Assembly (NCBI GenBank): GCA_963170055.1
Contig: CAUJGJ010000376.1
Span: 892,501 to 927,500 of the forward strand
DNA length: 35,000 nucleotides
Reading direction: 5' to 3'
DNA from: Halisarca cf. caerulea
Taxonomy: Eukaryota; Porifera; Demospongiae; Chondrillida; Halisarcidae
Shown: positions 1-10,431 of the stretch, one piece after another
How positions within the stretch are numbered: position 1 is the stretch's first letter
How the letters are laid out: each line of letters starts with the position of its first letter
Program-made: the position numbers and the translations under genes
The notes under the pieces: model-generated
Told to the model about the DNA's origin: nothing
Database searches by the model: none
What the model saw: only the letters and a program-made list of their open reading frames with translations

Positions 1-377
1 GTATGACACGTTTCCTGCCAGAGGGGATATGATGCTAAGAAAAGGCCAATTTGACGGAAGTGTGATTAGATCTATCAGCACAGGAATCCACAACATGCTT
101 AGTACGACATCCTGCACAGGAAAGGAGGCTCAACAAAAGGGGTCTCTTCAAAGGAAGTGTAGTGATGTCCATTACTACTGTACAGGAATCCACTACTGTT
201 CTCAGTATAGCAGCCTGCATGTGTGTACTAAGCAAGTTTCACTGTACGTATACGAAAAGGAGCTCAGGGTCATCTTCAAAGAAGTGTGACCGGTGCAATG
301 AAGCTTCCGGAATTGCACAATAGGTAGGCAAGAAGGAACTTGTCAAGGTAAAAGACACAAAGGCTGTCGGACTATAG
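1..377. other. No gene; degenerate repeat relics
   Basis: I find no gene here. GTGTGTACTAAGCAAGTTTC followed by ACTGTA at 222-246 matches the right terminus of the TA-flanked family with 87-91-bp internal units. The motif CAGGAATCCAC occurs at 80-90 and 183-193, suggesting an old local duplication. Confidence 0.4.
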
Positions 378-545
378 CAGGAATCTTGGTAGAGGAAAAC
401 CTCTACAATTCGACACCTCAATAATCCAACATTCTCTCTATTCACCCACATTCTGAGTGACAGTCTGTACAAAGTTGTCTCGTTATCAGACTGTACAAAG
501 AAACACTTGATAGTCCAACAACCTCTGTAATCTGACAATTTAATA
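378..545. mobile_element. Degenerate TCCGACA-family miniature element
   Basis: AACCTCTACAATTCGACACC, then AATAATCCAACATTC, CTTGATAGTCCAACAACC and CTGTAATCTGACAA follow the same order as in the better copies at 6544-6707 and 18797-18976. Clean termini are not visible. Confidence 0.5.
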
Positions 546-604
546 ATCCAACCACATTAGAATATACTTATACATACATACAACATACTATATGGATATG
601 TACT

Positions 605-690
605 TGATAATCGAACAACCTCTGTAATCAAACATACTGTTTGCTGCCCCTCCCCCCCCCCCCGAGGGTCGGATTGTACAGGTTCCGCTG
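605..690. mobile_element. Right half of a TCCGACA-family element
   Basis: CTTGATAATCGAACAACC, CTGTAATCAAACATACTG and a terminal GGTTCCGCTG match the right half of the family. Bases 691-692 are TA, and a different element-like terminus, CAGTCAAACC, starts at 693. Confidence 0.5.
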
Positions 691-1234
691 TACAGTCAAA
701 CCTTGCAATTGTCCCTCAGAATAATATTACGGTCAAAATTAGGAGAGAATGCTGAATCATTGAGACGACTGATTTCATAGTTTCCACCGTATCTGTCTCT
801 GTCAGCAATCTCTATCTATCTTTCCGACAGTGTCTTGCAAACAGTTAGAAGTGAGGTCAGTTGTGAGTAGGATAGAATTGATTTGTAGGTCTTCGGAAAA
901 TAATCTTGGAATGCAAACATTATGAACATCACGCCACCAGCAGGGAAGGACGAGGCTGCAAGTGATCACATGTGAGTTTTCACTGAATTCTGTGGACATG
1001 ACATGTAAACATATCATCATTTCTATGTGCAGTCATTCGCTGAGGCCATTGTACTGACAGAAATGCCTCTTTTGGTCATTTTACAAAGGAAACTGTTACC
1101 GTGGTAATGCTGCCATGACGATGAACAATGGGATAGTGTTGCCAAAATAATTCCAATCTTGTACAGTCCCTATGGTGTTTCCATGGTGTTGACCAATTGT
1201 ACACTGACACCACAGCAATGCCTTCAAGGTGATA

Positions 1235-1394
1235 CAGAAAAACCTCTCTAATCCGACACTCAATGGGGGTTGAAAAGTGTCCAATTGGGAGGTTATCAGA
1301 TTACACCGGTGACTGTTAGCATACTTAAACATGGTGACTGTACCTCATAAGATGGTTGGATTAGAGAGAATGTCGGATTATAGAGGTTTCACTG
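1235..1394. mobile_element. Miniature pogo/Tigger-like element (TCCGACA family), TA-flanked
   Basis: A 160-bp element whose left end is CAGAAAAACCTCTCTAATCC and whose right end is ATAGAGGTTTCACTG. TA flanks both sides (1233-1234, 1395-1396). The interior (CTTAAACATGGTGACTGTACC, TTGGATTAGAGAGAATG) matches copies at 31331 and 31699. There is no coding capacity. CAG termini with TA target duplications are typical of the pogo/Tigger branch of Tc1/mariner. Confidence 0.75.
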
Positions 1395-1545
1395 TACAGA
1401 CAGGGGTCTGTTGTCAGGGTAGAGTCGCTATGAGGATGCTTGGGCCCACACATGTCGGATTACAGAGGTTTTACTGTACACACAAGGGTCTGTTGCCAGG
1501 GTAAAGTCGGTATGAGGATACTTGGGCCCACACGTCACAACCCAG
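1395..1545. repeat. Tandem duplication of about 80 bp
   Basis: AGGGTCTGTTG.CAGGGTA.AGTCG.TATGAGGAT.CTTGGGCCCACAC occurs twice (about 1403-1450 and 1486-1532). The copies are separated by a second right-terminus copy (CGGATTACAGAGGTTTTACTG). The duplication therefore includes one element end. Confidence 0.6.
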
Positions 1546-1790
1546 AGACTCTGGTCACAACCTGGTACTAACACGCACCTACCTACATACGTACATACAT
1601 TTGTGCTAAGGTTATGTCATCATGGCAATGTGCAATCTATCATGGTTGCGATGACATTATCACCATGGCAGCATTATCATGGAATCCAGTTAATCCATTA
1701 TGATAATGTCCAGTAGATTTGGTTACCATGGCATTGAATCACATGGTGTTACCATGGTAAATTCATCACATAACACACACCAAATGATAA
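1546..1790. other. CCATGGCA/TCATGG-rich palindromic stretch
   Basis: CATGGCAA, CATGGTTGC, CCATGGCAGC, CCATGGCATT and GTTACCATGGTAAATTC recur within 150 bp. There is no coding evidence. It is probably a degenerate interspersed repeat. Confidence 0.35.
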
Positions 1791-1799
1791 TAGATAGAC

Positions 1800-1932
1800 C
1801 ACAACAGTAGGTTTACATACAATGTACATACATACATATGTACATACAATGTACATACATATGTACGTGCGTACAATGTACTGTACATACATACATATGC
1901 ACGTAAAATGTACATACGTACATACATACATA
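1800..1932. repeat. CATA/TGTA/TACG tetranucleotide array
   Basis: Alternating ACATACATACAT and GTACGTAC tetramers run up to the left end of the hAT-like element. Confidence 0.8.
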
Positions 1933-2553
1933 CAGGGTTTCATTTAGGGGGGGTGGGGCATTCGCCCCCCCCCCCCCCCTTGGAAATTAGGTTAGATAAT
2001 TTTTGGTAAAGAGGTAAAATTGAATAAAGAACTGAACTCAACACAAATAAGGAATATACAAGGGAATGTAGTGATTTAAAAACCTAAACAGCTATTCTTC
2101 CACCTATTCTGTTTCACATATCTACAATCTCTTCAAGGTCAAAGAGTAATTCTGTGCCACAATCACCCTTGAATGGTCCAAAATGGCCTCAGATACCACC
2201 TTATATAACCTAAAAACTCAAATTTTCCCTGGGGGAGCATGCCCCCAGACCCCCCTAGGTATATATGTACCCCTACAGCTGTACATACTTACATCACTGC
2301 ACAGCAGATATAAACTGTGATACTAATGCTTCCCCCCAAAAAGGGTAATCTGAAATCTGGTGATCTCATCATGTCATTTGAGAACCACAAAAGAGTCTGA
2401 AAATGCACCTCTGAGGATATAAATTCAAAAGTTTATGAGAGAGTCATAAAGACCCCCTATTGCGCGCACTCCCTTTCTCCTCCCCCCCCCCAACCCCATT
2501 TTTTGGTAAGTATTGTTTTGTCCCCCTTGCCCATTTTTCTAAATGAAACCCTG
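1933..2553. mobile_element. hAT-like non-autonomous element, 621 bp
   Basis: The termini are CAGGGTTTCATTTAG and its inverted complement CTAAATGAAACCCTG. Eight bases, CATACATA, flank both ends. This suits the 8-bp duplication of hAT elements, but the element sits in a (CATA)n array, so the duplication is not proof. Poly-C or poly-G runs lie just inside each end. The interior has no convincing open frame. A second copy with the same interior lies at about 15570-16735. The superfamily assignment rests on the CAGGG ends and the flank length. Confidence 0.7.
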
Positions 2554-2607
2554 CATACATACATATATAAATACATACATACATACATAAATACATACAT
2601 ACATACA

Positions 2608-2638
<31 letters not shown>

Positions 2639-2682
2639 GTACCTACAATGTACATACGTACATACGTACGTACCTCCAAACC
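2554..2682. repeat. CATA/TACG array right of the hAT-like element
   Basis: About 80 bp of (CATA)n with AAATA interruptions, then TACGTACG. It is the continuation of the array at 1800-1932, split by the element. Confidence 0.8.
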
Positions 2683-2797
2683 CATGACGACACGCACATT
2701 AAAGACAGTACGAGAACCTTTCTGGTGAAACCAAGGTGGTGTAAGCCATATTTGGTCAAGTCTAGCCCAAACGTAACAAAGTTAGCAGTACAACATA

Positions 2798-2984
2798 CCA
2801 CAGACCTCGCTTATCTGCACACACCCGTTCTGGATGAAATTGCAGACAAAGTGAAGGAAGTGGGTAAATGAGGGAGCAGTAGTATAGTGTACAGTAGGAT
2901 TATTGCAGATTTGTTCCAATAAAAACTACTGCGGAAGGTGAGGGAACTGGATATCTGAGGCGTGGATGAGTGAGGTCGCTCAGT
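2798..2984. mobile_element. Miniature element of the CCGTTCTGGATGAAATTG family, uninterrupted copy
   Basis: The copy carries degenerate ends (CAGACCTCGCTTATC / GAGTGAGGTCGCTCAG) and the interior GGATTATTGCAGATTTGTTC, ACTACTGCGGAAGGTGAGGG. The same order occurs at 13620-13815 and, interrupted, at 32193-32600. Confidence 0.65.
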
Positions 2985-2994
2985 ACAGTATATG

Positions 2995-3171
2995 TATAAA
3001 CACAACAGTATGTACAGTACACCATACAGGACACACAATATATACACTGTACAACACATATACACTGTATTGATACATACGTATACACTGCACAAACACA
3101 TATTGTTACACACTGTATAACACACACACATATACACATACATACACACACATACATACATACACACACAC

Positions 3172-3219
<48 letters not shown>

Positions 3220-3325
3220 ACACACAAACACACAACACACACACACACACACACATATACGCACACACACACATACACCAAGTGTGTACTAAGTACTAAG
3301 TATACACACAATACACACACACATG

Positions 3326-3395
<70 letters not shown>
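2995..3395. repeat. Long compound (CA)n microsatellite
   Basis: ACAGTATACAC-type repeats grade into (CA)n with CATACA interruptions. The array is split by AAGTGTGTACTAAGTACTAAG near 3280-3300. Reading frames through it give only Cys-Val or His-Thr runs. Confidence 0.9.
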
Positions 3396-3396
<1 letters not shown>

Positions 3397-3659
3397 CACA
3401 TGTACAATCTGGATAACATGTGTGGTATTACATGGTGCACAAATGATGAGGGTTTAGATAGAAAGAAGCTAACAATAATCCGTCAAAACTTTCCACCCAA
3501 TTCAGGTATGTACACACCGAGGTGCAGAAGTCTGTGTCGCGGTACAATCGACAGGGTGAGGTGAAGTGGTAGAAACCTAAGAAAGTCTCGAACGGAAACT
3601 ACCGACTGATAGAAGAGATAGAAGTGTACTGATGGCAATATCTGCTTGACCAATGGGAT

Positions 3660-3843
3660 AGAAACACACACCACACACACATACATGCACGCACATACTG
3701 TACACACACGTGTAATGGCTGGCACACACACACACACACACACGCACACACACACACACACACACACCAGTAGCTGAGAATGCATACAATGAACATATGT
3801 GCACCCGCTAATGGATTTGTGCTGAAGCAATCAATACAGTTGT

Positions 3844-3920
<77 letters not shown>

Positions 3921-3990
3921 TGTGTGTACGTGTGTGTACGTGGATGTGTGTGTGTGTGTATGTGCGCGCGTGCGTGCGTGTGTGTGTGTG
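3660..3990. repeat. (CA)n followed by (TG)n microsatellites
   Basis: (CA)n at 3660-3767 and (TG)n at 3840-3990 face each other across about 70 bp of unique sequence. The (TG)n has CG-containing variants at its right end. Confidence 0.85.
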
Positions 3991-4263
3991 AACTATATAT
4001 CTCATGTGCAAAGTTTTTAACGTCTGCTTAAAAACCTAAACTACTTCAAAAATGCAGAAATGACCGAGGCACACAGCCAGAGTTGACCTTCTGCAAAGAC
4101 AAACCCAGCATGGCCTGCTACAGAGGGCAAACCAACTTTCCTACCGCTGGAAGTAGCTGTGTAGCTCAGCAGATCAAAGCAGTGATTTCACTGGTCCTCA
4201 CCACAGCCAATCATCAGCTATTCAGCAGGACCTGACTGTCAGAGGATGTCAGTCAGTGCTTCC

Positions 4264-4408
4264 AATGAGGGGCATTATTCCGGAAAGGGTCAATGAGGGG
4301 TGGTATTCCCTGAAAGGGTCGATGAGGGGTGGTATTCCCTGAAAGGGTCGATGAGGGGTGGTATTCCCTGAAAGGGTCAATGGGGGGGTGGTATTCCCTG
4401 AAAGGGTC
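4264..4408. repeat. 29-bp minisatellite, about 5 units
   Basis: The unit is ATGAGGGGTGGTATTCCCTG followed by AAAGGGTCG. The period is 29 bp (for example 4293, 4322, 4351). Confidence 0.85.
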
Positions 4409-4409
4409 T

Positions 4410-4990
4410 CCTTGTGTAGGTGAAAGATCACATAAGGATTAGGTTAGGTAAGCTCATTCAGACAGGGGAAGCCTGTAGCCTGCAGGTGCTGTTCTAGGCA
4501 GCCTGAAATTTGACCTGCTCTAGGAACCTCCTGCAACAATAAGTATTCCATTGTACTCACAAACACTACAAACATTCCTCAAAATATACCACCGAGGGAA
4601 GGTTATCTTAACAGTCAGGAAACGAATCTCCCTTAGAAATTAGAAACTTCCAAAATGAATCCAATGAATCCCTTCTGCTACTTTGAAATGACAGCCACTG
4701 CAAGGTGGCTGGGAATACCCAGGAAAAGATAACTTTGACATAAGCTAAATACATGCTTCAAATGCTCCAGAAAACGTACAATCTCCAACTCTTAGAATGC
4801 TATCCACGGTTATGTGTAGATGTCCGTAGAACTTAAAGTATTTGCACATATGTGTACATATGTATGTGGTTCATCTCTGCGATTTGACCACAGTTAGGAG
4901 AAAAGACTCTTGAGGATTAGTGTAATAACTTGTGATGTGTGTGACGCACAGTAGATCCGTTTCAGTTCAGAAATTGCGCTCTATAATTCT
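4410..4990. other. No gene or recognised repeat seen
   Basis: Moderately AT-rich unique-looking sequence. I see no splice-flanked coding stretch, tRNA boxes or repeat structure. Confidence 0.4.
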
Positions 4991-5009
4991 TCAAAGTTTC
5001 TTTAAGATT

Positions 5010-5026
5010 ATTAGTGTGTGTGCGTG

Positions 5027-5082
<56 letters not shown>

Positions 5083-5122
5083 TGGAGGAGTGCTGACACG
5101 ACTCAACCACCCTGCAGGCATT

Positions 5123-5184
<62 letters not shown>

Positions 5185-5200
5185 GCGTACACACACACAT
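5010..5200. repeat. Convergent (TG)n and (CA)n microsatellites
   Basis: (TG)n at 5010-5078 and (CA)n at 5125-5200 surround a 46-bp unique core. The two arms are complementary over about 70 bp, so the locus could fold on itself. Confidence 0.85.
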
Positions 5201-5555
5201 GAAAATGTTCACAATACACACAGAATTACACCGTAAAAGAGTCTAAGGACGTATGTAGCACATACATAATATGTAGTGACATTCCTCTGTATGTACGTAA
5301 GCAATAGGGAGTGCCACAATCCCACTCTGGCACACAATTCATGCACAATAGAGGGAATTCAAACTGCGTGATTGATCGTAAAACACGACACAATGGTCAG
5401 ACGAATGGACTGCACACATACATACGTACGTACCTTCTCCCAGGTGAGGACAAGTACTCTGCTAGCAATTTTACAGCTTGTAACTCGGGTGGTGAGCCGC
5501 TCGACACTTCATCCAAGACAATACCGTATTTCCTCTGGTATATAGAAAAAACAAG

Positions 5556-5558
<3 letters not shown>

Positions 5559-5650
<92 letters not shown>

Positions 5651-5662
5651 AACACACACACT
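5559..5662. repeat. (CA)n microsatellite
   Basis: About 100 bp of nearly pure CA with AAACA interruptions at the right end. Confidence 0.9.
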
Positions 5663-5794
5663 GTCACGTATGCAGAAATGCATGAATGTGTGCACACTCA
5701 CACATCAATATACGCACAAATACTAAAATTATAGAGCAAAAATAATACTAAAATGAAATCTGATACAAAGACTGCACAAGGCACCAAGTATTCA

Positions 5795-5975
5795 TGGTCT
5801 CTATAGACAGGTGGTCCTTATGTAGAGGTACAATAGTACTGATTTAGTGGTTCCAGGACCAGCCTGCAGTGGTTGCTATAGACAGGTGGTCCTTCTATAG
5901 AGGTGCAATAGTAGTTGTAGTGGTTCCTGGACCAACCGGCAGTGGTTGCTATAGACAGGTGGTCCTTCTTTGCCA
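5795..5975. repeat. Tandem CTATAGACAGGTGGTCCTT family repeat
   Basis: Three copies of GGT.(T/G)CTATAGACAGGTGGTCCTT start near 5798, 5872 and 5946, so the period is about 74 bp. Related sequence in the opposite orientation (CACCTGTCTACAGAGGACA) occurs near 13931 and 19340. Confidence 0.7.
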
Positions 5976-6543
5976 GTAGTCTTTAAGCACACAATGTGTG
6001 TTGACTGAAGACTGACTTCAACAAGGCAGAGGATACTCGTGGGATGACCACTGTGTCTGGCAACATCTATAAACTGATCATTTTCACTGGTTACAAGGGG
6101 GCTTGGCTTAGAGTGGATTCGCTACATCGTACAGCGCTGTACTTGGCTCAACAGACCAAACGGAGCTCATTTAAATGTAGGAATTGAGTATGTACATACA
6201 TGTATGTGCGCATGTACGTATGTGCACATACTATCCCACAATAATGAAGTGAGATTTACACACGTAGATACTGGAACAAAAAGAGCACTACAGTCAAAAT
6301 GCCCCAACATAATAGACATCCTCACAAATGAGACAAGTGATCAATGTGTACGTGCACAATCATTAACTAAATCAATTTGCTATTGGATTACGTGAATGGA
6401 TTATACATACGTAAGATAATCAGATGTATTTACTGTAGCTCAAAGGAAGGCGAGAGAAAGATAAGTGGCTAGAAGTGTGGCAAATCGCGAGCACAGAACA
6501 GGAGCGAACATTCCACTTGTTGACATCTTAGGTGTACCATGTA

Positions 6544-6707
6544 CAGAGAAATTCAGCATCTCATTAGTCCAACATTCTCCCTATTCGCCCACATTCTGAG
6601 GGACAGTCCCCATATTAGACTATACAAAGAAACACTTGATAATCCGACAACCTCTGTAATCTGACACACTGTTACCTACAGAGTGTTGTATAATGGAGGT
6701 TGCACTG
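6544..6707. mobile_element. Miniature TCCGACA-family element, TA at left flank
   Basis: A 164-bp copy. The left end CAGAGAAATTCAGCATCTC is preceded by TA, and the right end is ATGGAGGTTGCACTG. The interior has CATTCTCCCTATTCGCCC, CTTGATAATCCGACAACC and CTGTAATCTGACAC. Confidence 0.65.
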
Positions 6708-6734
6708 CACTGCACACGAGTTAGATGTAGCTGC

Positions 6735-6789
6735 ATACATATGTACGTACGTACGCATGTATGTACTGTATATATGTACGTATGTATGC

Positions 6790-6822
<33 letters not shown>

Positions 6823-6915
6823 TATATGTATGTATGTACGTATGTATGTATGTATGTATGTAGGTACTTATGTATGTATGTATGTATGTACGTATGTATG
6901 TACATATGTACATCC
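6735..6915. repeat. TATG/TACG tetranucleotide array
   Basis: (TATG)n with TACG and TATA interruptions over about 180 bp. The open frames in it are Tyr-Val-Cys-Met repeats and are not genes. Confidence 0.9.
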
Positions 6916-6919
6916 TTAA

Positions 6920-7265
6920 AGCTCTGATAGAAATCATAAAAGCACTCCTCCCCACTTTTGTAACTTCTGGATGATTTGCATGTGCCAGGAAAAACTTGTT
7001 GCTCAAATTAGATATTCTGATTTGCATAGTCAAATCACACCTGTGGAAACTTAATAGAAGGACCACACGCATTGAATGCTCTACAAGTCGAGCAGATACA
7101 CATGCCCCAGGGCACACTCCACCACAAAACTTTCACCGCGTGCCGTAAATTTCTGATACAGTGAAGGATTTGGTACAACAGGCTTCTAGCGTCGACACAC
7201 TAACAACATTCTAGGAATGCTTGTTTGTCTGCGAAGCAGTCTGCAGTGATAACGTGTCGGTGGCC
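6920..7265. other. No gene seen
   Basis: Unique-looking sequence between an array and a nested repeat cluster. I find no feature I can support. Confidence 0.4.
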
Positions 7266-7267
7266 TA

Positions 7268-7373
7268 CAGTGGAACCTGTGTAATCCGACACCTTTATAA
7301 TCTGACATTCGGTCTAAACTGACCATATGTCCTATGAGGGAAAGTCACCATGATAGACTTTCTAAGAGCATAG
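7268..7373. mobile_element. Left half of a split TCCGACA-family element
   Basis: CAGTGGAACCTGTGTAATCC follows TA at 7266-7267. The sequence continues with TAATCTGACATTC and stops where another element starts at 7374. The missing right half (CTTGATAATCCAACAAACTC) appears at about 7746-7785. Confidence 0.6.
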
Positions 7374-7555
7374 CAGAACCTCTGAATAAAGGACACTATA
7401 TGACATCCTCTTTTGTCGTTTGTAAGGAGGTTGCCCTTTTTGGGGGGTTCAAAGTGTTTTGAACCATAGGGAAAAAATATGTCGGGATCTCAAGCTGTGT
7501 CCTTTGTAGAGTGGTTGCCGTTATTTCAGAGTGTCCACTATCAGAGATTTCACTG
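7374..7555. mobile_element. Miniature element, AAAGGACAC family
   Basis: The 182-bp copy starts CAGAACCTCTGAATAAAGG and ends ATCAGAGATTTCACTG. The interior CTTTGTAGAG.GGTT and TTTGTAAGGAGGTTGCCC resembles copies at 13291-13489 and, inverted, 21014-21200. Confidence 0.65.
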
Positions 7556-7557
7556 TA

Positions 7558-7735
7558 CAGTGAAACAATCTGACATTCTGTGGGCAGCAAAATTGTGTCC
7601 GATTACTGAGGTTGTTGGATTATGGAGTGACTCTTAGCATGGTTTGGTATTCAGTACAGTATGTTGACTGTACCTCATAAGATGGTCAGATTAGAGAGAA
7701 TGCTGGAGCACAGAGGTGTCAGATTACAGGGGTCC
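7558..7735. mobile_element. TCCGACA-family element adjoining its neighbour through one TA
   Basis: CAGTGAAACAATCTGACATTC begins two bases (TA) after the previous element ends. The interior CTCTTAGCATGGTTTGG and CCTCATAAGATGGTCAG matches copies at 1235 and 31331. The right end is eroded. Confidence 0.65.
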
Positions 7736-7738
7736 ATA

Positions 7739-7790
7739 GTTCTGTACTTGATAATCCAACAAACTCTGTATTCCGACACCAGATAAGTAC
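7739..7790. mobile_element. Right-hand fragment of a TCCGACA-family element
   Basis: CTTGATAATCCAACAAACTC then TGTATTCCGACACC. It probably belongs with 7268-7373, separated from it by the two elements between them. Confidence 0.5.
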
Positions 7791-7794
7791 TAGC

Positions 7795-8160
7795 ATAGCA
7801 TAGACACTGTATCTACAGCATAGTAGCTACTGCCCAGGTGGTTCCTTTGAAGTTTGACTGGCGATAAACCATCCCTCACACCTCTGCATTAGCACCCCAA
7901 AGCAGGTGGCGTGCTCTATAGAAGTCTACACACTATTCATACAACAAAGTCGCAGCCTTAGAACCCCTCAATTCCCTTGTGACTGCACTACGCACCACAG
8001 GCCTTCAAACTATCAAATCTCTTCAGTAACAGGCAACTAGGGTCTAGGTCTAGGAGTGTACATACTGGATGCCTGGGAGAATAGCCTACGGCTAAAGGCT
8101 CCCCAGTCTAAACAATGATCACCTGATACATACGTACATACATACGTACATACATATGTA
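7795..8160. other. No gene seen
   Basis: Unique-looking sequence with a short TACG/CATA patch near 8128-8160. Nothing else is supported. Confidence 0.4.
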
Positions 8161-8162
8161 TA

Positions 8163-8332
8163 CAGTAGAACTTGGATAGTGCTGTTAAGTACCCTCAAGG
8201 GAAGGCAAAATAGGTACTCGCTATCAGAGGTACTTACTATCCAAGGTGCTTTCAATGGTATTGCATGAGGTGGGGACAGAGCAATGAGTACTTACTTATT
8301 AACCAGGAGTACTTACTAACAGAGTTTGATTG
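8163..8332. mobile_element. Miniature element, AGTACTTACTATC family, TA-flanked
   Basis: The 170-bp copy has termini CAGTAGAACTTGGATAGTG and ACTAACAGAGTTTGATTG, with TA on both sides (8161-8162, 8333-8334). It is the short form of the family that carries 87-91-bp tandem units at 8922, 17201 and 22508. Confidence 0.7.
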
Positions 8333-8638
8333 TATTAAGTACAGGAAACATAACACACAAACACACACAAAAAGGATCTAGAGGGAGGGGATACCCATTC
8401 ATACGTATGTACAGTAAGTACGTACGTATGAATCTGAAAGTAATACATACATACAGTACATACATAATATTTGCATACACAATTGCCACAAATCGCAACA
8501 GTGTGCCAAGCACGCGCACATGCGTGACAGTGCACACAAGGGTATGCGAAAAAACACAACGCACGTGCCGTATGTATACGTACGGTATATGTACTTGTGG
8601 AAGAGTAGAGGGAGTGCGTGTATGTAATTTCATACAGA

Positions 8639-8812
8639 AGAGCAGTACACAGAAATGCACTGTCCTCCAAAAGCAATGTGTAAACAGTGATGATCACATC
8701 ATGTTCGAAAATGGCAGTGACGATGTACGTACCATAGGGACGCAAATACACTGCCATTTTCTGTCATTATGCACAGCTATCTTCCTTTTGGAGGACAGCG
8801 TACTGTTCTCTA
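8639..8812. repeat. Foldback with two nested stems
   Basis: The outer arms CTGTCCTCCAAAAG (8660-8673) and CTTTTGGAGGACAG (8785-8798) are perfect over 14 bp. The inner arms GAAAATGGCAGTG (8707-8719) and CACTGCCATTTTC (8749-8761) are perfect over 13 bp. Imperfect complementarity (AGAGCAGTAC / GTACTGTTCTCT) extends the outer stem. It is probably a miniature foldback element; a structured RNA is possible but unsupported. Confidence 0.65.
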
Positions 8813-8921
8813 AATACATATAAAAGTACCCTTCCTGAGGGGTCCACCCTTAGGGACGTGGTGGTCTATTGAAAGAGGTGGTCTTCGACGAGGGGAATCT
8901 TAGTATGGGGCATTAGCGGAA

Positions 8922-9269
8922 CATTCAACTTGGCTAGTAGGTACCTGGTTTAGTGCATACTCCTGGATAGCAAGTACTCCTCATTCTGTCCCTGTGTATA
9001 CCTCATGTACATAAACCAACCCTGATAGTAAGCACCTGGTTTGGTACTCCTGGATAGTAAGTACTCCTCATTCTGTCCCTGTGTATACCTCATGTACATA
9101 AACCAGCCCTGATAGTAAGCACCTGGTTTGGTACTCCTGGATAGTACGTAAGTACTCCTCATTCTGTCCCTGTGTATACCTCATGTACATAAACCAACCC
9201 TGATAGTAAGTACTGTAACTCTGATAATAGGTAGTCCCCTTTAAGGTTCGTGCTAAGCAAGTTTCACTG
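8922..9269. mobile_element. AGTACTTACTATC-family element with 87-bp tandem units
   Basis: The element ends in GTGCTAAGCAAGTTTCACTG. Inside, CCTGGATAGTAAGTACTCC...CCTCATGTACATAAACC repeats at about 8964, 9051 and 9138, an 87-bp period. The left end is eroded (CATTCAACTTGG). Confidence 0.65.
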
Positions 9270-9330
9270 TGTGTGCATACATACGTACGTACGTACGTAC
9301 GTACGTATGTATGTATGTATGTATGTAAAT
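9270..9330. repeat. TACG/TATG array
   Basis: CATACATACGTACGTACG runs into TATGTATG tetramers directly after the element's right end. Confidence 0.85.
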
Positions 9331-9694
9331 ACATTTGTGACAGGCACAGCCGGTCGTATAAAATGGCTGGTCTAAGAGTGGTCACTCAAGTGGGTACCTC
9401 TGTACACACAGTGGCATCTGTCATCACAGAATCACTAAAACATGAAATTTGGTTAACATGACAGCCTCAAACGGCCCATTCGTAGCCCCTAGTATTCCTG
9501 TTTGTTCTCATAACTTGAAATTCTTATAAAATGGACATTTTTCATCAGTCTCCTGAGTTTTGTGCTAAGTGGGTACCTCTCACACACTGTCTCACCTGAG
9601 CCACGTACGATCGGTACAAGAGAACGTCTCTGTCCAACTTCTGGTCATGATTCAGACCCTGAGGAATACAAAAGGAGAACACATTGTAAAATGT

Positions 9695-9790
9695 CAGAAC
9701 CACAGTAATTCGACATTCACTATCCAACACTTCAATAGTCCAACATTCCCTCTAATTTGACTAAATCTGAGGGACTTTTACAATAAAACT
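9695..9790. mobile_element. Left-hand fragment of a TCCGACA-family element
   Basis: ACAGTAATTCGACATTC, CTTCAATAGTCCAACATTC and CCTCTAATTTGACTAAATC follow the family order. There is no right terminus. Confidence 0.5.
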
Positions 9791-10215
9791 ATACACATTC
9801 CTAGGTTTCTAACATCTGACAAAACTTGTGTGTGTGTGTGTGTGTATGTACGTATGTATATAATCAGACGAAAGAGGTTGCACAAGTTAGTTGGTGGGAG
9901 AACCTTCAGCTTTGCGAGGGGAACCGCACTAAGGCTTCCGCCCACCCCGATTAGTAGCAGCGTAACATACTGCACAAATCTATAACAAAGAGAACTCCCG
10001 CAGCGAGTTACACACAAAGTGAATGGATTCACAAAGAGAGTACATACGTACGCATGTAATTCCCAGGGTATGCGTTACCATTTATGAGGCTTCGACAGGA
10101 TAGACGTAGTTAATTTCTAATGCGGCAAAGGATTTCCATTGTGCCCTGAGACTGACTGTACATAATAAGATCAGTTTCTCCCTAGAGATATGCACAGTAT
10201 ATGCACAGCATACAA
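9791..10215. other. No gene seen; short (TG)n
   Basis: (TG)n with TACG lies near 9828-9860. The rest is unique-looking sequence with no supported feature. Confidence 0.4.
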
Positions 10216-10217
10216 TA

Positions 10218-10391
10218 CAGTCAAACTTGGTTACAAAGTCACTGTTTACAACATCAACCTCTTTACAACAACACACATGGCAGGAACGGATTCAATGGTC
10301 TCTGTACTAAATGTCCTGGTTACAACAACAACTTGGTTATAACAGCACATTTTAGTGGCACCAAGGGTGTTGTTGTAAACAAGTTTGACTG
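10218..10391. mobile_element. Miniature pogo/Tigger-like element (TTACAACAAC family), TA-flanked
   Basis: The 174-bp element has termini CAGTCAAACTTGGTTACAAA and GTAAACAAGTTTGACTG. TA lies on both sides (10216-10217, 10392-10393). The interior is unlike the other families. Confidence 0.8.
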
Positions 10392-10431
10392 TACTATTTC
10401 AAGGCACATGTAAGTTTGCCTAGCACTTATG

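Noticed and set aside
4150..4200. tRNA-like word GTGTAGCTCAGCAGATCAAAGC
   Set aside because: It resembles an A box, but there is no B box at the right distance and no cloverleaf can be drawn.
3780..5697. Many Cys-Val and His-Thr rich open frames
   Set aside because: They are translations of (TG)n and (CA)n microsatellites.
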